The position numbers were made by a program, and so were the translations under genes. From positions 19,847,913-19,911,912 of the forward strand of contig CM068547.1 of assembly GCA_035048495.1 (NCBI GenBank): DNA of 64,000 nucleotides, read 5' to 3'. The notes beneath the pieces were generated by a model that saw only the letters and a program-made list of their open reading frames with translations, was not told the origin of the DNA and did not search any database. Shown one piece after another: positions 47,614-59,083 of this stretch (positions within the stretch are counted from its first letter, which is position 1; each line of letters starts with the position of its first letter). Origin of the DNA: Euptelea pleiosperma. Taxonomy: Eukaryota; Streptophyta; Magnoliopsida; Ranunculales; Eupteleaceae.

Positions 47614-47816
47614 TGCCTTTATAACAAAAGGACGAGTTAGGGACGTGCACAAAAAAATAGTTTTAAAAATAACAAGGAATCGTATTATGATGTTCTTTAT
47701 CTTGTTAGTTCTTCATTCGTAAGGTTGTATTATGATCTTAATTAATATATGATTTGATGAAAATGTATTATTCAATTTGGCTAAGTTACTATGTTTCCGA
47801 GGACTTGTAACCTAAA

Positions 47817-47828
47817 GCTCTGATACCA
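47817..47828 (-). other. Primer binding site (initiator Met-tRNA) of element H
   Basis: Minus strand TGGTATCAGAGC, three bases inside the 5' LTR, complementary to the 3' end of plant initiator tRNA-Met. Confidence 0.93.
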
Positions 47829-47831
47829 AGC

Positions 47832-49917
47832 TGTCACGCCCCCAAATCCGATATTTGGTCATATCGACCTTTCTCGTATCTTGAGGCGCGATCTGATCAT
47901 ACAAACGCACAGTTAAACAAAACTGGTATCACGATGCAGCGGAAATACACCGGATAATTTTTTTCATTTTGTTTAAACAATTCATAAGACGAAACGCACT
48001 TCATTGACACATTAAAAATGTTAGAGGATGTCTCACTTCAAACAAAACCGTAATATGCCCATCCAAAAGAAAACATTGTATATATATCGTACTCCCAAAT
48101 ACATGTTACTAAACGGTCAAAGGACCTACATAACTCATGTATCCTTCTACAAGATAGAAGAATTAAACAAAATATAACATCGTCAAAAGCACAAGTCTAT
48201 CAACAGAAATGCTGGAAGCATCAGTCCAACTTCCCCTTATCCTTTCCTGAAAACAAAACATTTTAAAACGATGAGCTAGGGCCCAGTAAGTACATTCCTC
48301 ATGCGTAAAACCACTTAAATCAGCGACTTTTGTTTATTTTAAAACAAATACGATTTGCAAATGTATTTCACATGTAATTCGATAAAACTCAACTCTCCAT
48401 CAATTACTTACATATAACTTCGAATACAATGAAGTCTTTAATATAATAGTCAACCTTTCTCTTATCGGAATACCCGTGACCATTTCTATAAAGTCAAACT
48501 ATCAATTCTGATGTATTTCGTATCAACATTCCATCGGTCCTAGTGTACGATGTCAACACTTCTAGTCCACAAGTAAACTCCCTAATGTGCAGACTAATTG
48601 TTTCATTAGGTATCCTCTCTCCGGATTCCCTAATTTTCTTTTAGGTATAAATACCCGAGGGGTCTCATGAATGAGACAACGCCTCTTCTTTAGGGGACTG
48701 GAACCCCAAGGGGTCTTAAGGAAATAAGACAACGCCTGATGCTTTAGGGGACTAAAACCCCAAGGGGTCTCAAAGAAATGAGACAACGCCTGACTCCAAC
48801 TAATCTGATATTCCACATTCCCAATCACGTTCTTATTCATGTCATCAATCGTATTTATATGCATAAAATAATAATGTTTGTAGAAACATCTTTACATGCA
48901 TAGCATTCCTATTTTTGCATTTTGAAACTAAAAATAAGAACATTTAAGCCCTATTAATATCTTAGAAAACGAATACATAAAACGGATGTAAAACACATAT
49001 ATCTCATTTTAAATGAATTTGAGCATGACTTCATCCAACTAAATAGATTACGCATGTCCTCATCTATCATAATTTCATGCTTTTAAGATTATAAGAAATT
49101 ATCCATGCATTTACACATTTTATGTGGAAAATACAAGAATTAGGATTTTTCCTTGCTAAAATTTAACAGATAACAAGAATAGCATTTTCAGACATTTTCC
49201 CCAAAAATAATAGAATTTTCTAGAATTTTTCTACAATATTCTGTGAATTTTCTACTATTTCAAAAAAATAAAAAATAAAAATAATATTTATAAATAAATA
49301 AATAAATAATAATTAATCAATTAAATAAATAAATAAATAAATAATAATTAATTAATTAAATAAATAAATGCATAAAATAAATAACTATGTACTTACAGTG
49401 AATACGCTAGAATCTCAAAATCTTTGAACCTCGTACGATGCGAATCTCGAGGTAGCGCGTATCTCGACGCAGTAGGCCCCACAAAAAAAAACTTTTCAAA
49501 GGACCTCCTGAATATTTTCAGGAATTCCTGGGAATTTTCTAGAATTTCTTCTAGTTGAGGGACTTTTTTGCAAATATTCTTACCCCAGGGGTTAGAATGC
49601 AAATACCCAAATTGATGTAATTTTCTAAAGGCATGGCCTTGTATTTATAGAGGTTGAGAACTCAGAACTTTTTATTTTTAACCGATGTGGGACTAAAATT
49701 TTGAAAATTGTCTTTTTTTTTTTTTTTTTTTGAATTTTAATAAAAACTTAAAATGTTGCCCGGAACTAAACACAATAACTTTTGACTCGCACGTCCGATT
49801 TGGACGAACTTGATACCGATAGAAAGCTATTGTTGAGACCTTTAACATGGCATGCATATAATGTTCAAAGTATTATAAAAAGTCTACTATAATATTGCTA
49901 GAAGTAGGGTCATTACA
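47832..49917 (-). repeat. Element H 5' LTR
   Basis: Near-identical to 41104-43188. TATA box on the minus strand at 49642-49649. Differences from the other copy include the start of the T-run near 47955, a C/T near 49585, and two bases near 49907. Confidence 0.95.
49642..49649 (-). promoter_or_regulatory. TATA box of the H 5' LTR
   Basis: TATAAATA within CCTCTATAAATACAAGG on the minus strand, a canonical plant core promoter. The transcript should start about 30 bp further left. Confidence 0.7.
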
Positions 49918-51239
49918 ATAGGCGTGTCTTCAATTCCCCCTGCTCTCATTCCGCCAATGGACAGATGTGGCATGGAGCGTGCAACGAGTGCTACCAGTGT
50001 ATCCCTCTCCTCTACCGCTGCCTTGCCCTTGAGCTGTCTTTTTTGCTCCTCTTCTATCTGGTGTGCAGCCATGGCCAGCTCCATATCAGCCTCTATTTCA
50101 CTCAGGTCACCTTCCCCATCTTTTGCCACGTCGCCTGCCATGAGATATATATACAAGCAATTATTTCAGCGGGGTTTTATAAATTTCTTACTGCAATTGA
50201 TTGGTAGCAAGCCGAATATGAGTTACCTTCGGCGAATAAGGCCTCTACTTCAGACTGGGCCAGGACGTCATTTCTCTCAGGTGATTGCAGACCTGATGTG
50301 GTTGGGATTTCTTCCTTTGCTGGTGGCCCCTCTGTCGTAGGCATTGCCCCCTCCTGGGCATCTTTGGGTAGAGGACTGGCCGCTTTCCCTCCTTCACCTG
50401 TTCATTGCACATGTTTACCACCAAAAGTCAGTACCCAATAATGAATTTTTACCCAAGTATAACCCAAGTTTCAACACATCTATATCAACCCCTACCTATT
50501 CCCATAAAACCCTCTCCGTTGAGTTCTAGCAAGTCGAATACCGCCTACCAGTCCTTGTCCAAAGGGGCTTCTACTCCCCCCGTGTGTACCTCTTGTATGG
50601 TTGGCTGGCTCGACACCGCTTCTACTCCTACATATGAGTTCTAGTTAGCAAGAAGGGATGGTTGTGCAAAACTACCCTACTGATGCATCGATGATGATTT
50701 AAGCAATTTTCTTTACCTGTGATGGCAATGTCGGGTATTGCTGGGTCTGCAATGTCTGGCTCACGGATTGGTTCAGTTCTTATTGGGGAATCCGATTCAT
50801 CCCCTGAATACTCTGGTTTTGATTTTACTTGGCGCGTGGGTCTCTTGACCCCAACTTTCTTGATCTTCTTGACTAGCCATGTAGCCTTCCCCTTCTTAGG
50901 CTGGGGTAGGTCTGGCCTTAACAGATGAGCGGGTGCCTCAGCCCTGGAGACTGGAATGAACACATCCTCAGCGGCTATCAACTTTCTCTTGGGGCCAAAT
51001 CCCGACTACGTTGCGCCCCTTGTTTGGTTTCAAGCGGTGCTGTTGGGCCGGTCATTTTTACTTTCTTTCCCGAGGCCACCCCAAGAGGCATTTTACCAAG
51101 GCGGGATGAGTGCAGTGCAATACCTCCCAAGATTTTTGTTTGGGCTCTCTTGGGACTTTCATCCTGACCCCGTTTGGTCCCATGTTATAGCCTAGTTGAT
51201 CTCTGATGAGGTGAGGCTACCTCAATCCTCGAAGTTGCT
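49918..51239 (-). pseudogene. PMD-like antisense gene, segment 3 (linker with small introns)
   Basis: On the minus strand a frame entering from segment 2 reads EATSRIEVAS, meets a TAA near 51188, continues to about 51000 and needs one frameshift to enter AAEDVFIPVS...PDIAIT. That stretch ends at a good donor (G|GTAAAG, 50717). A 171-bp exon (50227-50397) has an AG acceptor and a G|GTAACT donor, and the next exon starts at 50134 after GGCAG. All these introns are phase 1, so the pieces join in frame. A further possible exon (50549-50627) does not keep phase. The product is Lys/Glu/Pro-rich and has no recognised domain. Confidence 0.65.
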
Positions 51240-54200
51240 TGAAACTAGGTTTTTTCCGCGTCGTTGGTTACGGAAACCCTAACTTCAACACATTTTTAAT
51301 TATCCGAGAATTTTGACCTGTAAAATTAGCAATTTTGCATAGTGGCTCGTGTCGGATATCGATCCGCACTGGGGATTAATCGGATTAGCACATTAAAGAA
51401 CACATGAAATGACAGAAAAATTGCAAGAATTAATAGATAAAAATAAACTTCATCATTCATTAATCAAAATTTCCTTACAATATTTGAATAAAAATGAGCA
51501 ATAATCAAAACTAGACTAAAAAGCATTCTAGAGAGAGAAAAGTCAAGAGATAGAAATAAGGGAAAGAGTGAGAAAATAAGAGAGAGGGAGAGAGAGACAA
51601 CATGAGGTAGAGAGAGAGTCTTAAACCTAAAGAGAGAAAGAAGGGAAAAGAGGTGGGAACTCTTAGAGAGAGATACTAAGAAGAGTCTAGAGAGAGAGAG
51701 AAGTCTAGAGATTTCCAGAGAGAGGAAGATAGAGACATCTCTCCTCGAACTTACCATAATGGTTGGCTAAGGAAGATGGACCCGATAGACCATGGATTTG
51801 CACGTGTGGTTCGGTATGTTGGTTTGCATGGCTGTCAAGAGTAAGCTAAGAAGGTTGTGGGTGGTCCAAAGAGAAGAAGGTGAATGAATGGTCGACCATG
51901 AAGATGGACAGCCAAGAAGATAACCAAGGAGATGGTGATTGGTTTGAGTTGCATGGTTCGTCGGCGTTAATGGAGTTCGTCAGCGACTCTTTTTTTTTTA
52001 TTCTTTTATTATTATTATTATTTTTTTTTTATTGGAGAGAGAGGAAAGTAAAGATAGGAGATAGAGTGAGAGGTCAGAGATGGGATAGAGTTGACAGGAG
52101 TTCAATGGAGGGGACGACTAGGGGATCCGAGGGAAGAGCCTTTGGAAGTTGGCCGGAGTTGGAGCTGCCATAGACGAGGGTGGTTCGTCGGAGGATAGAG
52201 GGCGGTGCTGGGTGGAAGCACCAGCAGGCTGTAGCAACTGGCAACGGAGGTAGAGGAGGTGTGAGAAGATGAAGACGGTGGGGGTTGGTTGCTGGAGAAG
52301 GCAGAGTTGCAGATCGCCGAAATTCTGCAACTCCGGTGAAGAGAAATGGAGAGGAAGAAGAAGAAGAAGAAGAAGAAGAAGAAGAAGAAGAAAGAGAAGG
52401 AGGGGAAGAATAAAAATGAAGAAGGAGGAGGAGAATAGCTGTTGGGGGTATACTGGAGTTGCAACTTGCAACTTCGATCGTTTAAAGACGGTGGCGTGTT
52501 GGTTTCGTCGGAGTTGCAAACCTGCAACTCCGGTGATGATGTCCTAGGTGAAGACGGTGGTTGGAAGGAGATTGATTTGTGGAGAAAATGATGGGGGACT
52601 TAAACCAAGGGGTAACACGGTGTGAAGGCAAGAAAGAAGAGAAAGGAGCAGCTCCTTTCACCACTGTTGGCCGGAGTTGCAGACCTGCAACTCCGGCATA
52701 AAGGAAAAAAAAAAAGGAATAAGAGAAGAAGAAGATTGAAGAAGGAGAAGGAGGAGGAGGAGGAGAGGAAGCTTACCAAGTTGCAGGTGTCGTCAGAGAT
52801 CCAGCAGGTGGTAGAAGGGGTGCTGGCGGTGAAGGTGGCGGCGTTAGAAGAACGTGGAGGAGATCACCAGAAATTGCAGGGGGCGGTAGTGCTCGCAGGC
52901 TGTGGTTCCAACAGGAGGCTCACTTGCAAAGAGAAGAAGAAGAAGAAGAAGAAGAAGAAGAAGAAATAGAAGGAGGAGGAGGAGGAGAAGAAGAAGAAGA
53001 AGAAGAAGATGGTGGCAGCGCTCCACCAACTCGCCGGAGGAACCCGCCGGAAGAGAAGAGGAAGTGGAAGGAAGAAGTGAGGAAGAGAAGAAGAGGGAAA
53101 GAGGGCGGCCCAAAAAGGAGAGGGGTCTAAGGGTTTTCAACCCCTCTTCACAAGGAGAAACCGTGGGTTTCTCAACTTGGAAACTCACGGTTTCTAAAAA
53201 TATTTCTTTTTTTTTTTTTTTTTTAAATTTTTTTTTTATTTTTATATTTGAACTTGCGGGCTTGGGCTCGAGGTTTATGGGCCGTTTGGCCATAAGGTTG
53301 ATTGATTGCTAGGCCGAGAGATGATGCTACGAGTCGGCCAGTGGTTGGCCAATGAGAACGCTAAAAATCGTGGGCCCAGAGTGCATCGGCCATGGGCCAG
53401 AAGGTAGGTGAGAAGGATAGTGGGCCACTGGGCTCGATGGATGTGGGTTAGGGTGCGTTTGGTTGCCAGGGGAGAAAAATGCATTTTCCCCTTGAAATAC
53501 CCATCAAGGAAAAATGTATTTTCCTTCCTTCGGAAATCGAGCTCTACGCTCTCAGCCACAATCAATCATTTGAGACATTTCTCTACAATCAAACCTGCCC
53601 TAGGGACTGATATTTTACAATGGAGATCGGGTGGTTAATAGGATGGATGATCGACTGATCGGTAGCACGATCGGATGGTCAGATGCATAGGATGGATGGA
53701 TCAGATTGCGATCGAATGGTGGATTTGATGGATAAGGGTGATAGGTCAAGGAGAGAGAGTCGATTAGAGCTAGAAGAAAGAAAATTAGGATTTAGAGAGA
53801 AGAGAGAGAATTAGGGGAGATGATAGAGAAAATGTCAAAAATTGGGGAGAAAATCACTGGCAGAGGGTCTGGAACCTTGGTCTTCATTGTGCCGCTCCTC
53901 ACGCTTCACCAGTAGAGCAAACCATCATTCCTTGTTGATTCATGCGGCTTTAGACGCTTTGGTCCGTCTCTTGGTCATTGGCTCTCCCGCTCTCTTCGTA
54001 CTTTGGCCCGACTCTTCGGTCCTCTTTTTCAGCCCGTATTTGGCCCATATCTTCTAGTCATAGCATGTGGGCTCTTTAAGCTTTGATAATGGGCTTTCAT
54101 GATCGATTTGGGCCCACAAGTCTCAAGAATCGTCCCATCGGGGTTTCTTGCGACAGAAGAAGTGCGTAATGAGACTTTATCAGAACGGCTTAATATCTAG

Positions 54201-54376
54201 ACTTCCGAAAATGTGTTTAATGCATGCAAATATACCATTTCGTCCAGAAAAGTATGTTCTACGCAACAGAAGAGACTCTTATGTAGAAAAGTAGATAAAT
54301 AGAGCTTTTTACGTAGGAGAGTGCGATAACGCTAAAAGGATAATTACTTAAAATAAGCACTTTTGAGCGAATATCA
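51240..54376 (-). mobile_element. Solo LTR G (3137 bp)
   Basis: Reverse orientation, target duplication TTGCT at 51235-51239 and 54377-54381. One of the more diverged copies; GGAGTTGCAG palindromes at 52509-52533 and 52671-52696, long GAA/GGA tracts at 52350-52395 and 52925-53010. Large Arg/Glu/Lys-rich frames here are products of these tracts. Confidence 0.93.
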
Positions 54377-55091
54377 TTGCTTCTGCTTCTCCCAGCCCCG
54401 GGGCGGCTGCTTGCTCTTCTTTCCCTCGGGAGGAGTCCAATCTCTACTTCAATCGCCTCTTTCTTACTGATTCACTTGTTGAGCCCTCTCCTTCTACCCT
54501 CAATAAGGGATCTGGCCCAGAGATTGTGCCTCTCCCTATGTGATTCAACCTCTTCTCTAGAGCATCGACTATCTCTTTTATCTCCAGTTCGCCATGGCTC
54601 CCCAGACAGAGCCTCAACATCTCCAAATGCCGATATGTGGTCTTCCCTTGCCTGGTGGACGGCACCACCTTTAACACCTTGGCAGTGTAGATACAGTTGA
54701 AGAAGTAATGCTCTAGCACCCAGTCGTTGCCCACCACGTTTGGCAAGGGGTAGGAGATATCCTGATCAAATCCCAGCTGCAATGCTACTCGGTGAGGCCT
54801 GCATACGATGGCTACAGCTTCTTTCTTGGGCACTGGTACTTTGCCCCATGACCCTCTACTCATTTCCCAGGTCGGCACAGCAAATATGTAAGAGGGACTG
54901 ATGATCCTGCTATATCTCAGTACCAGCTCTCTTAGTGTCCCAGTAGCTTCATGTACAGCCAACCCCACGATATTAGCCGGCAAGAGTGGCTCCCCTTGGT
55001 ATAACGACTCGTCATAGGCCCATGCTCGGAAGTGCTTTGCTGTGTTCAGGATGTTGAAAATTGTACCTATACCGAACATGGGCGGGTCTTC
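54377..55091 (-). pseudogene. PMD-like antisense gene, segment 2
   Basis: About 210 residues beginning MFGIGTIFNI and including FRAWAYDESLYQG, then a stretch with PLPNVVGNDWVLEHYF. A TAG follows RRLK (about 54440), after which the same frame continues into LTR G's site. It joins segment 1 in frame when J and one TCTTC are removed (YANED continuing as PPMFG). The MFGIGTIF methionine is internal, not the true start. No known domain is assignable beyond its being the continuation of the PMD-like region. Confidence 0.7.
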
Positions 55092-58017
55092 TGAAAGTAA
55101 GGTTTTTTCCGCGTCGTTGGTTACGGAAACCCTAATCTCAACACATTTGTAATTTTTATCCGATTATCCTACAAAATATAGAGATATTGTATAGGGATTC
55201 GTGTCGGATGTCGATCCGCACTCGGGATTAGTCGGATTAGCACAGTAAAGAACACTAAAATGATGGAAAATTTGTAGAGAATGTAACTCAATCAACTTAA
55301 TTCAACTTCATTCAATCGAATATGTCTCTCACAATGAAAAACAAACCAAAATAACTAAATTATAAAGCATAAAAAAAAAAGAATAAACTAGAGAGAGAAA
55401 ATTGTAAATGAGATAGGAAGTAGGTGGAGAGAGAAAGTGAGAAAAGAAGAGAGAGAACACTAAAGAGAGTCTATATGGAAGAGAGAGAAAAAGTGAGTTA
55501 GAGAGAGAAAGAGATTTATCTAGAGAAACCTAGAGAGAGAAGAGAGAAGAAGAAGTAGAGAGAGAAAATGGGCTTACCATCAAGTTAACAATGCATTGGC
55601 TTGTGAAGATGATCGGCATGTGCTTGCTCTCTCCGACCGGAGATTAAGTATATTGCTTTGGGGAGATGAAGGGCACCGGTGTGCACTTGCAGGTGGAGAG
55701 CATTTTTGAGAATTCCTAAAGCCATGAGGAGATGATGATCTCCTAAACGAGCATGAAGGGCAGCAAGGTAAGAAGGGTACAACACGTGCAACCAATGGTG
55801 CTTCTGTTGGCCACTTCAGCAAGGATAAAGCTCGGTTGGAGTTGAGTTGCAGGGTGCTGGAGGTGCTAATTGTGATTGCTGGTTGTGGTGGTGCACCGGC
55901 GAGTTGCAGGGTGCGTTCAGCAAGGGAGAGGCAGCTTGCAGATCACCTACTTCACTGTGAAGGGCGGCACCTGGAGGGCTGGTTGGAGAGAAGCACGGTG
56001 AAGAAGGTGCTATATTGTTGCACATTGTGGTATGGTTCGCCCAAGAGAACCAGAATAAAAATAACGGCCTGCAAAGATGTTGCGGGCCGTGAAAATGTTG
56101 AAAATGGCAGGGGTTTAGAGGCTGTGGTGGAAGAGCGGTGGTGTGAAGGTGATTGTAGATGGTGGAGGCGGTGGAAGTTGCCGGTTTTGTGGATCTCTGC
56201 GTGTTGGTTTCCAGCAAGGAGCAGCATCGCTTGGTGCTTGAGGGGATGGACGATGGTGCTAGCAGTTGCAGCACCCTAAAGGACGCCTGCAACTCCGACG
56301 TCGTGGTTGTATGACGTTCTTAATGGAGGTCGCTAGAGTTGCAGGTCTGCAACTCCAGCCAGTAAAAAAAAGAAGAAGAAAGAAGAAGAAGAAGAAGAAG
56401 CAGAATAAGAAGAAGAAGAAGGAGGAGGAAGGGAAGGAGGAGAAGGAGGAGAATCAAACCTGACCGGCATGGTGATGAAGATGGTGGCGGTTCTGCCAAG
56501 GCAAGGTGGGGGGGCGGTGTTGAACGGCCTGAGATGAGGATGTAGCGGTGTAATGGTGTTGCCGGTATGCTGCTCGTGTAGACTGCGAGGAAGAAGACAG
56601 CAAGAGAGAGAAGGGGATCTCAGCCACGCTAGTGCAACGTGATGAAAGAACCAGTCTGGCAATGACGGTGGTGCTTGCCTGAGTTGCTGGTAGGGCTGTA
56701 TAGAATAAAGAAGAAGAAGAAGAAGAAGAAGAAGAAGAAGAGAAGGAGAAGAAGAAGCAAGAGAACTTGTCACTGGAGTTGGCTCGCCGGCGTAGCTCGC
56801 CGGATAAGTGGAGAAGAAGAGAAAGAAGAAAGAGAAGAAGGAAGAGGAGAAGAAAGTCGGGGTGAAGAAGGGAAAGGATAGGGAGAAGATTTTGGGAAAG
56901 GAGAGAAAGAGATAGGAGGGGGATTAGGGTTCCAAAGAACCCTTCTCTTCTCCTTAAAAAAACCTCCCACACTTTCCTTTAATGGAAAATGGGGTTTTTA
57001 AAAATAAAATATATATATATATTTTTTAAAGGAAAACCTTACTTTTCTTTGGAGAATTTCCCCATTTAGTGGACCCCCCCTTTTTTAAAATTTAATTTAA
57101 ATTATTATGAAATTCACAGGGTCCACTAAATGGTTGGGCAGCGGGTCGATGATGATGGGCCCGGCTACTGGCCCACATGGATTGATGATGTCCATCGTCT
57201 CACAAGATGATGTGATAGACAATCTGATGGTCAGACTGAAGATGACTGGATCAGGATCTAGATTGGCAGGCCGATTGATTTAGAGAGATCCGACGGTCTA
57301 ATGGACGATCCAACAGTCCGATGGAAGATCCAACGGTCTGATAGCTTAGGGAGATTGGCCAGAGCCAACGGGCAGGAGTTCTAGGGTTAGGTCAGTAGAT
57401 CTGAGGACCGAGAGATGAAGAGAGAGAGAATAAGGAGAGATGAGATAGAAAATTAGGGGGAGGAGAGAGAAAATATCAGAAAATGGAGATAAAAGTATTG
57501 GCAGAGGGTCTGGAACCCTGGTCTTCACTGTGACCATCCTCACGCTTCTCCAGTAGAGTAGACTATCATTCCTTGCTGACTCATGTGGCTTTAAACGCTT
57601 TGGTCTGTCTCTTGGTCATTGGCTCTCTTGCTCTCTTCGTACTTTGGGCCGACTTTTTGGTCATCTTATTTAGCCCATATTTGACCCATATCTTCTAGTC
57701 ATAGCATGTGGGCTCTTTAAGCTTTGATAATGGGCTTTCTTGATCGATGTGGGCTCACAAGTCTCAAGAATTGTCCCATCGGGGTTTCCTGCGACAGAAG
57801 AAGTGCATAATGAGACTTTATCAGAACGACTTAATGTCTAGACTTCCAGAAATACGTTTAATGCATGCAAATATACCATTTCATCCAGAAAAGTGTGTTC
57901 TACGCAACAGAAGAGACTCTTACGTAGAAAAGTAGATAAATAGAGTATTTTACGTAGGAGAATGCAATAACGCTAAAAGGATAATTGCTTAAAATAAGCA
58001 CTTTTGAGCGAATATCA
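55092..58017 (-). mobile_element. Solo LTR J (2926 bp)
   Basis: Reverse orientation, target duplication TCTTC at 55087-55091 and 58018-58022. It keeps the U3 triple AACGG-like array in degraded form (about 57290-57340) and the palindrome at about 56333-56357. It splits the PMD-like gene between codons for KYANED and PPMFG. Confidence 0.95.
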
Positions 58018-59083
58018 TCTTCATTGGCATACTTCAAGGCCTTCAGAGTCTTCTTGGGATTCCGTGTTAGTACGTATGGGGCCAATTTATAGTAATGGTC
58101 ATATGCCCATAGCTGTAACAACCATAAGGGACCGAAGAGGTAGATTTCCTTGGACGGCAATTTCTTCCCTTCCCAGCTAACTGCCCGGTCCTACAGAGTC
58201 TTCTTGTATTGACTCATGCCCTGGTACAATTGCGCTATGATGGTTGACACCCAACATATCTTTCTCCCATGATAGGTCATAGCAACCACACAGAATGAAC
58301 CTTCCACTACCGTGTGGGCTGGTGGTTGTGGACATAGAAAGATGGAGATCAAATAGGCGAGTAGGCCTATGAATCCTTCTTCCGAGGTTGGGCCCGTAAA
58401 TGATTCTGACCACCAGTTCGCCCAGGACCTTCTCTCACTGCCCTTATGCGCGGACATTGACCGTTCATTCCTGCTCACTAGCATGTCGAACGACGCTTTC
58501 TCATCATCACTGAGTTGAGACACCCGCACATGAACGCATTTGTGGCTGGGTTCCATACTTCAATCAATCCCATCAGCATCAGTTTATTTTCTGGGAATCT
58601 CGTCGTGGTTATCTGTACAAGTTGGAGTAGCCCCAGGCCCTCCAAGCGATCCTTGTATTTTATATCTTGTATGTACGGTGTCGCGAACTTCACCCAACTC
58701 GCGTGGTATCTATCCACCACTGTGCAAAAGTTCTCTTTCGTGGCACTGTCTCGCTCGTGCCTATATAACATCATTGCCGAGGGGTTGTACATCTCCTCCG
58801 CTATCTTGGCCGCTACCTACATTGGCTGCAAAGTGATATATTGCTCACCATCCGTTGTAATATCTACGATGGCGAACTCATTATCGTGTCCCTGGGCCGG
58901 TGCTAGGGCAGGTCTTTCAGCTTCTGGGATCTCTCTTGGCGTCTCTACTGGCATCTCAAATGTTTCACTTATATGCATGGTACCCCTGGCCAGTTCCCTT
59001 TTATCGGCCTTTACTTTCGGTGCCATTTCCTTCTTGTTTGTCTCTAACCTATCTCCGTCAAGCGGTTCCACGTGACTATCCAC
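58018..59083 (-). pseudogene. PMD-like antisense gene, segment 1 (plant mobile domain region)
   Basis: The most likely start is the ATG at 59024-59026 (MAPKVKADKREL); the frame upstream has no ATG before a TGA at about 59084. The frame contains a TAG at 58817-58819, a frameshift near 58525 and a TAG near 58190. Recognisable pieces are YQGMSQYKK, preceded by a hydrophobic block of the kind seen in plant mobile domains (aminotransferase-like PMD), and FGPLWLLQLWAYDH, a hallmark PMD motif. PMD proteins (MAIN family) act in silencing in plants, and PMDs also occur inside transposons. This copy is broken. Confidence 0.65.

Larger units (their letters stand above)
41104..49917 (-). mobile_element. 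Element H: intact Tekay/Del-type chromovirus
   Basis: LTRs 41104-43188 and 47832-49917, initiator-Met-tRNA primer site, complete gag-pol with C-terminal chromodomain and a polypurine tract. Target duplication ATAGG at 41099-41103 and 49918-49922. By eye the two 2.08-kb LTRs differ at about ten sites, indicating a young insertion that may still be competent. It landed inside an exon of the antisense PMD-like gene. Confidence 0.97.

Noticed and set aside
54444..55079. Independent small gene starting at 55079
   Set aside because: Its first Met is internal: the frame continues upstream across solo LTR J into segment 1 once the insertion is removed.
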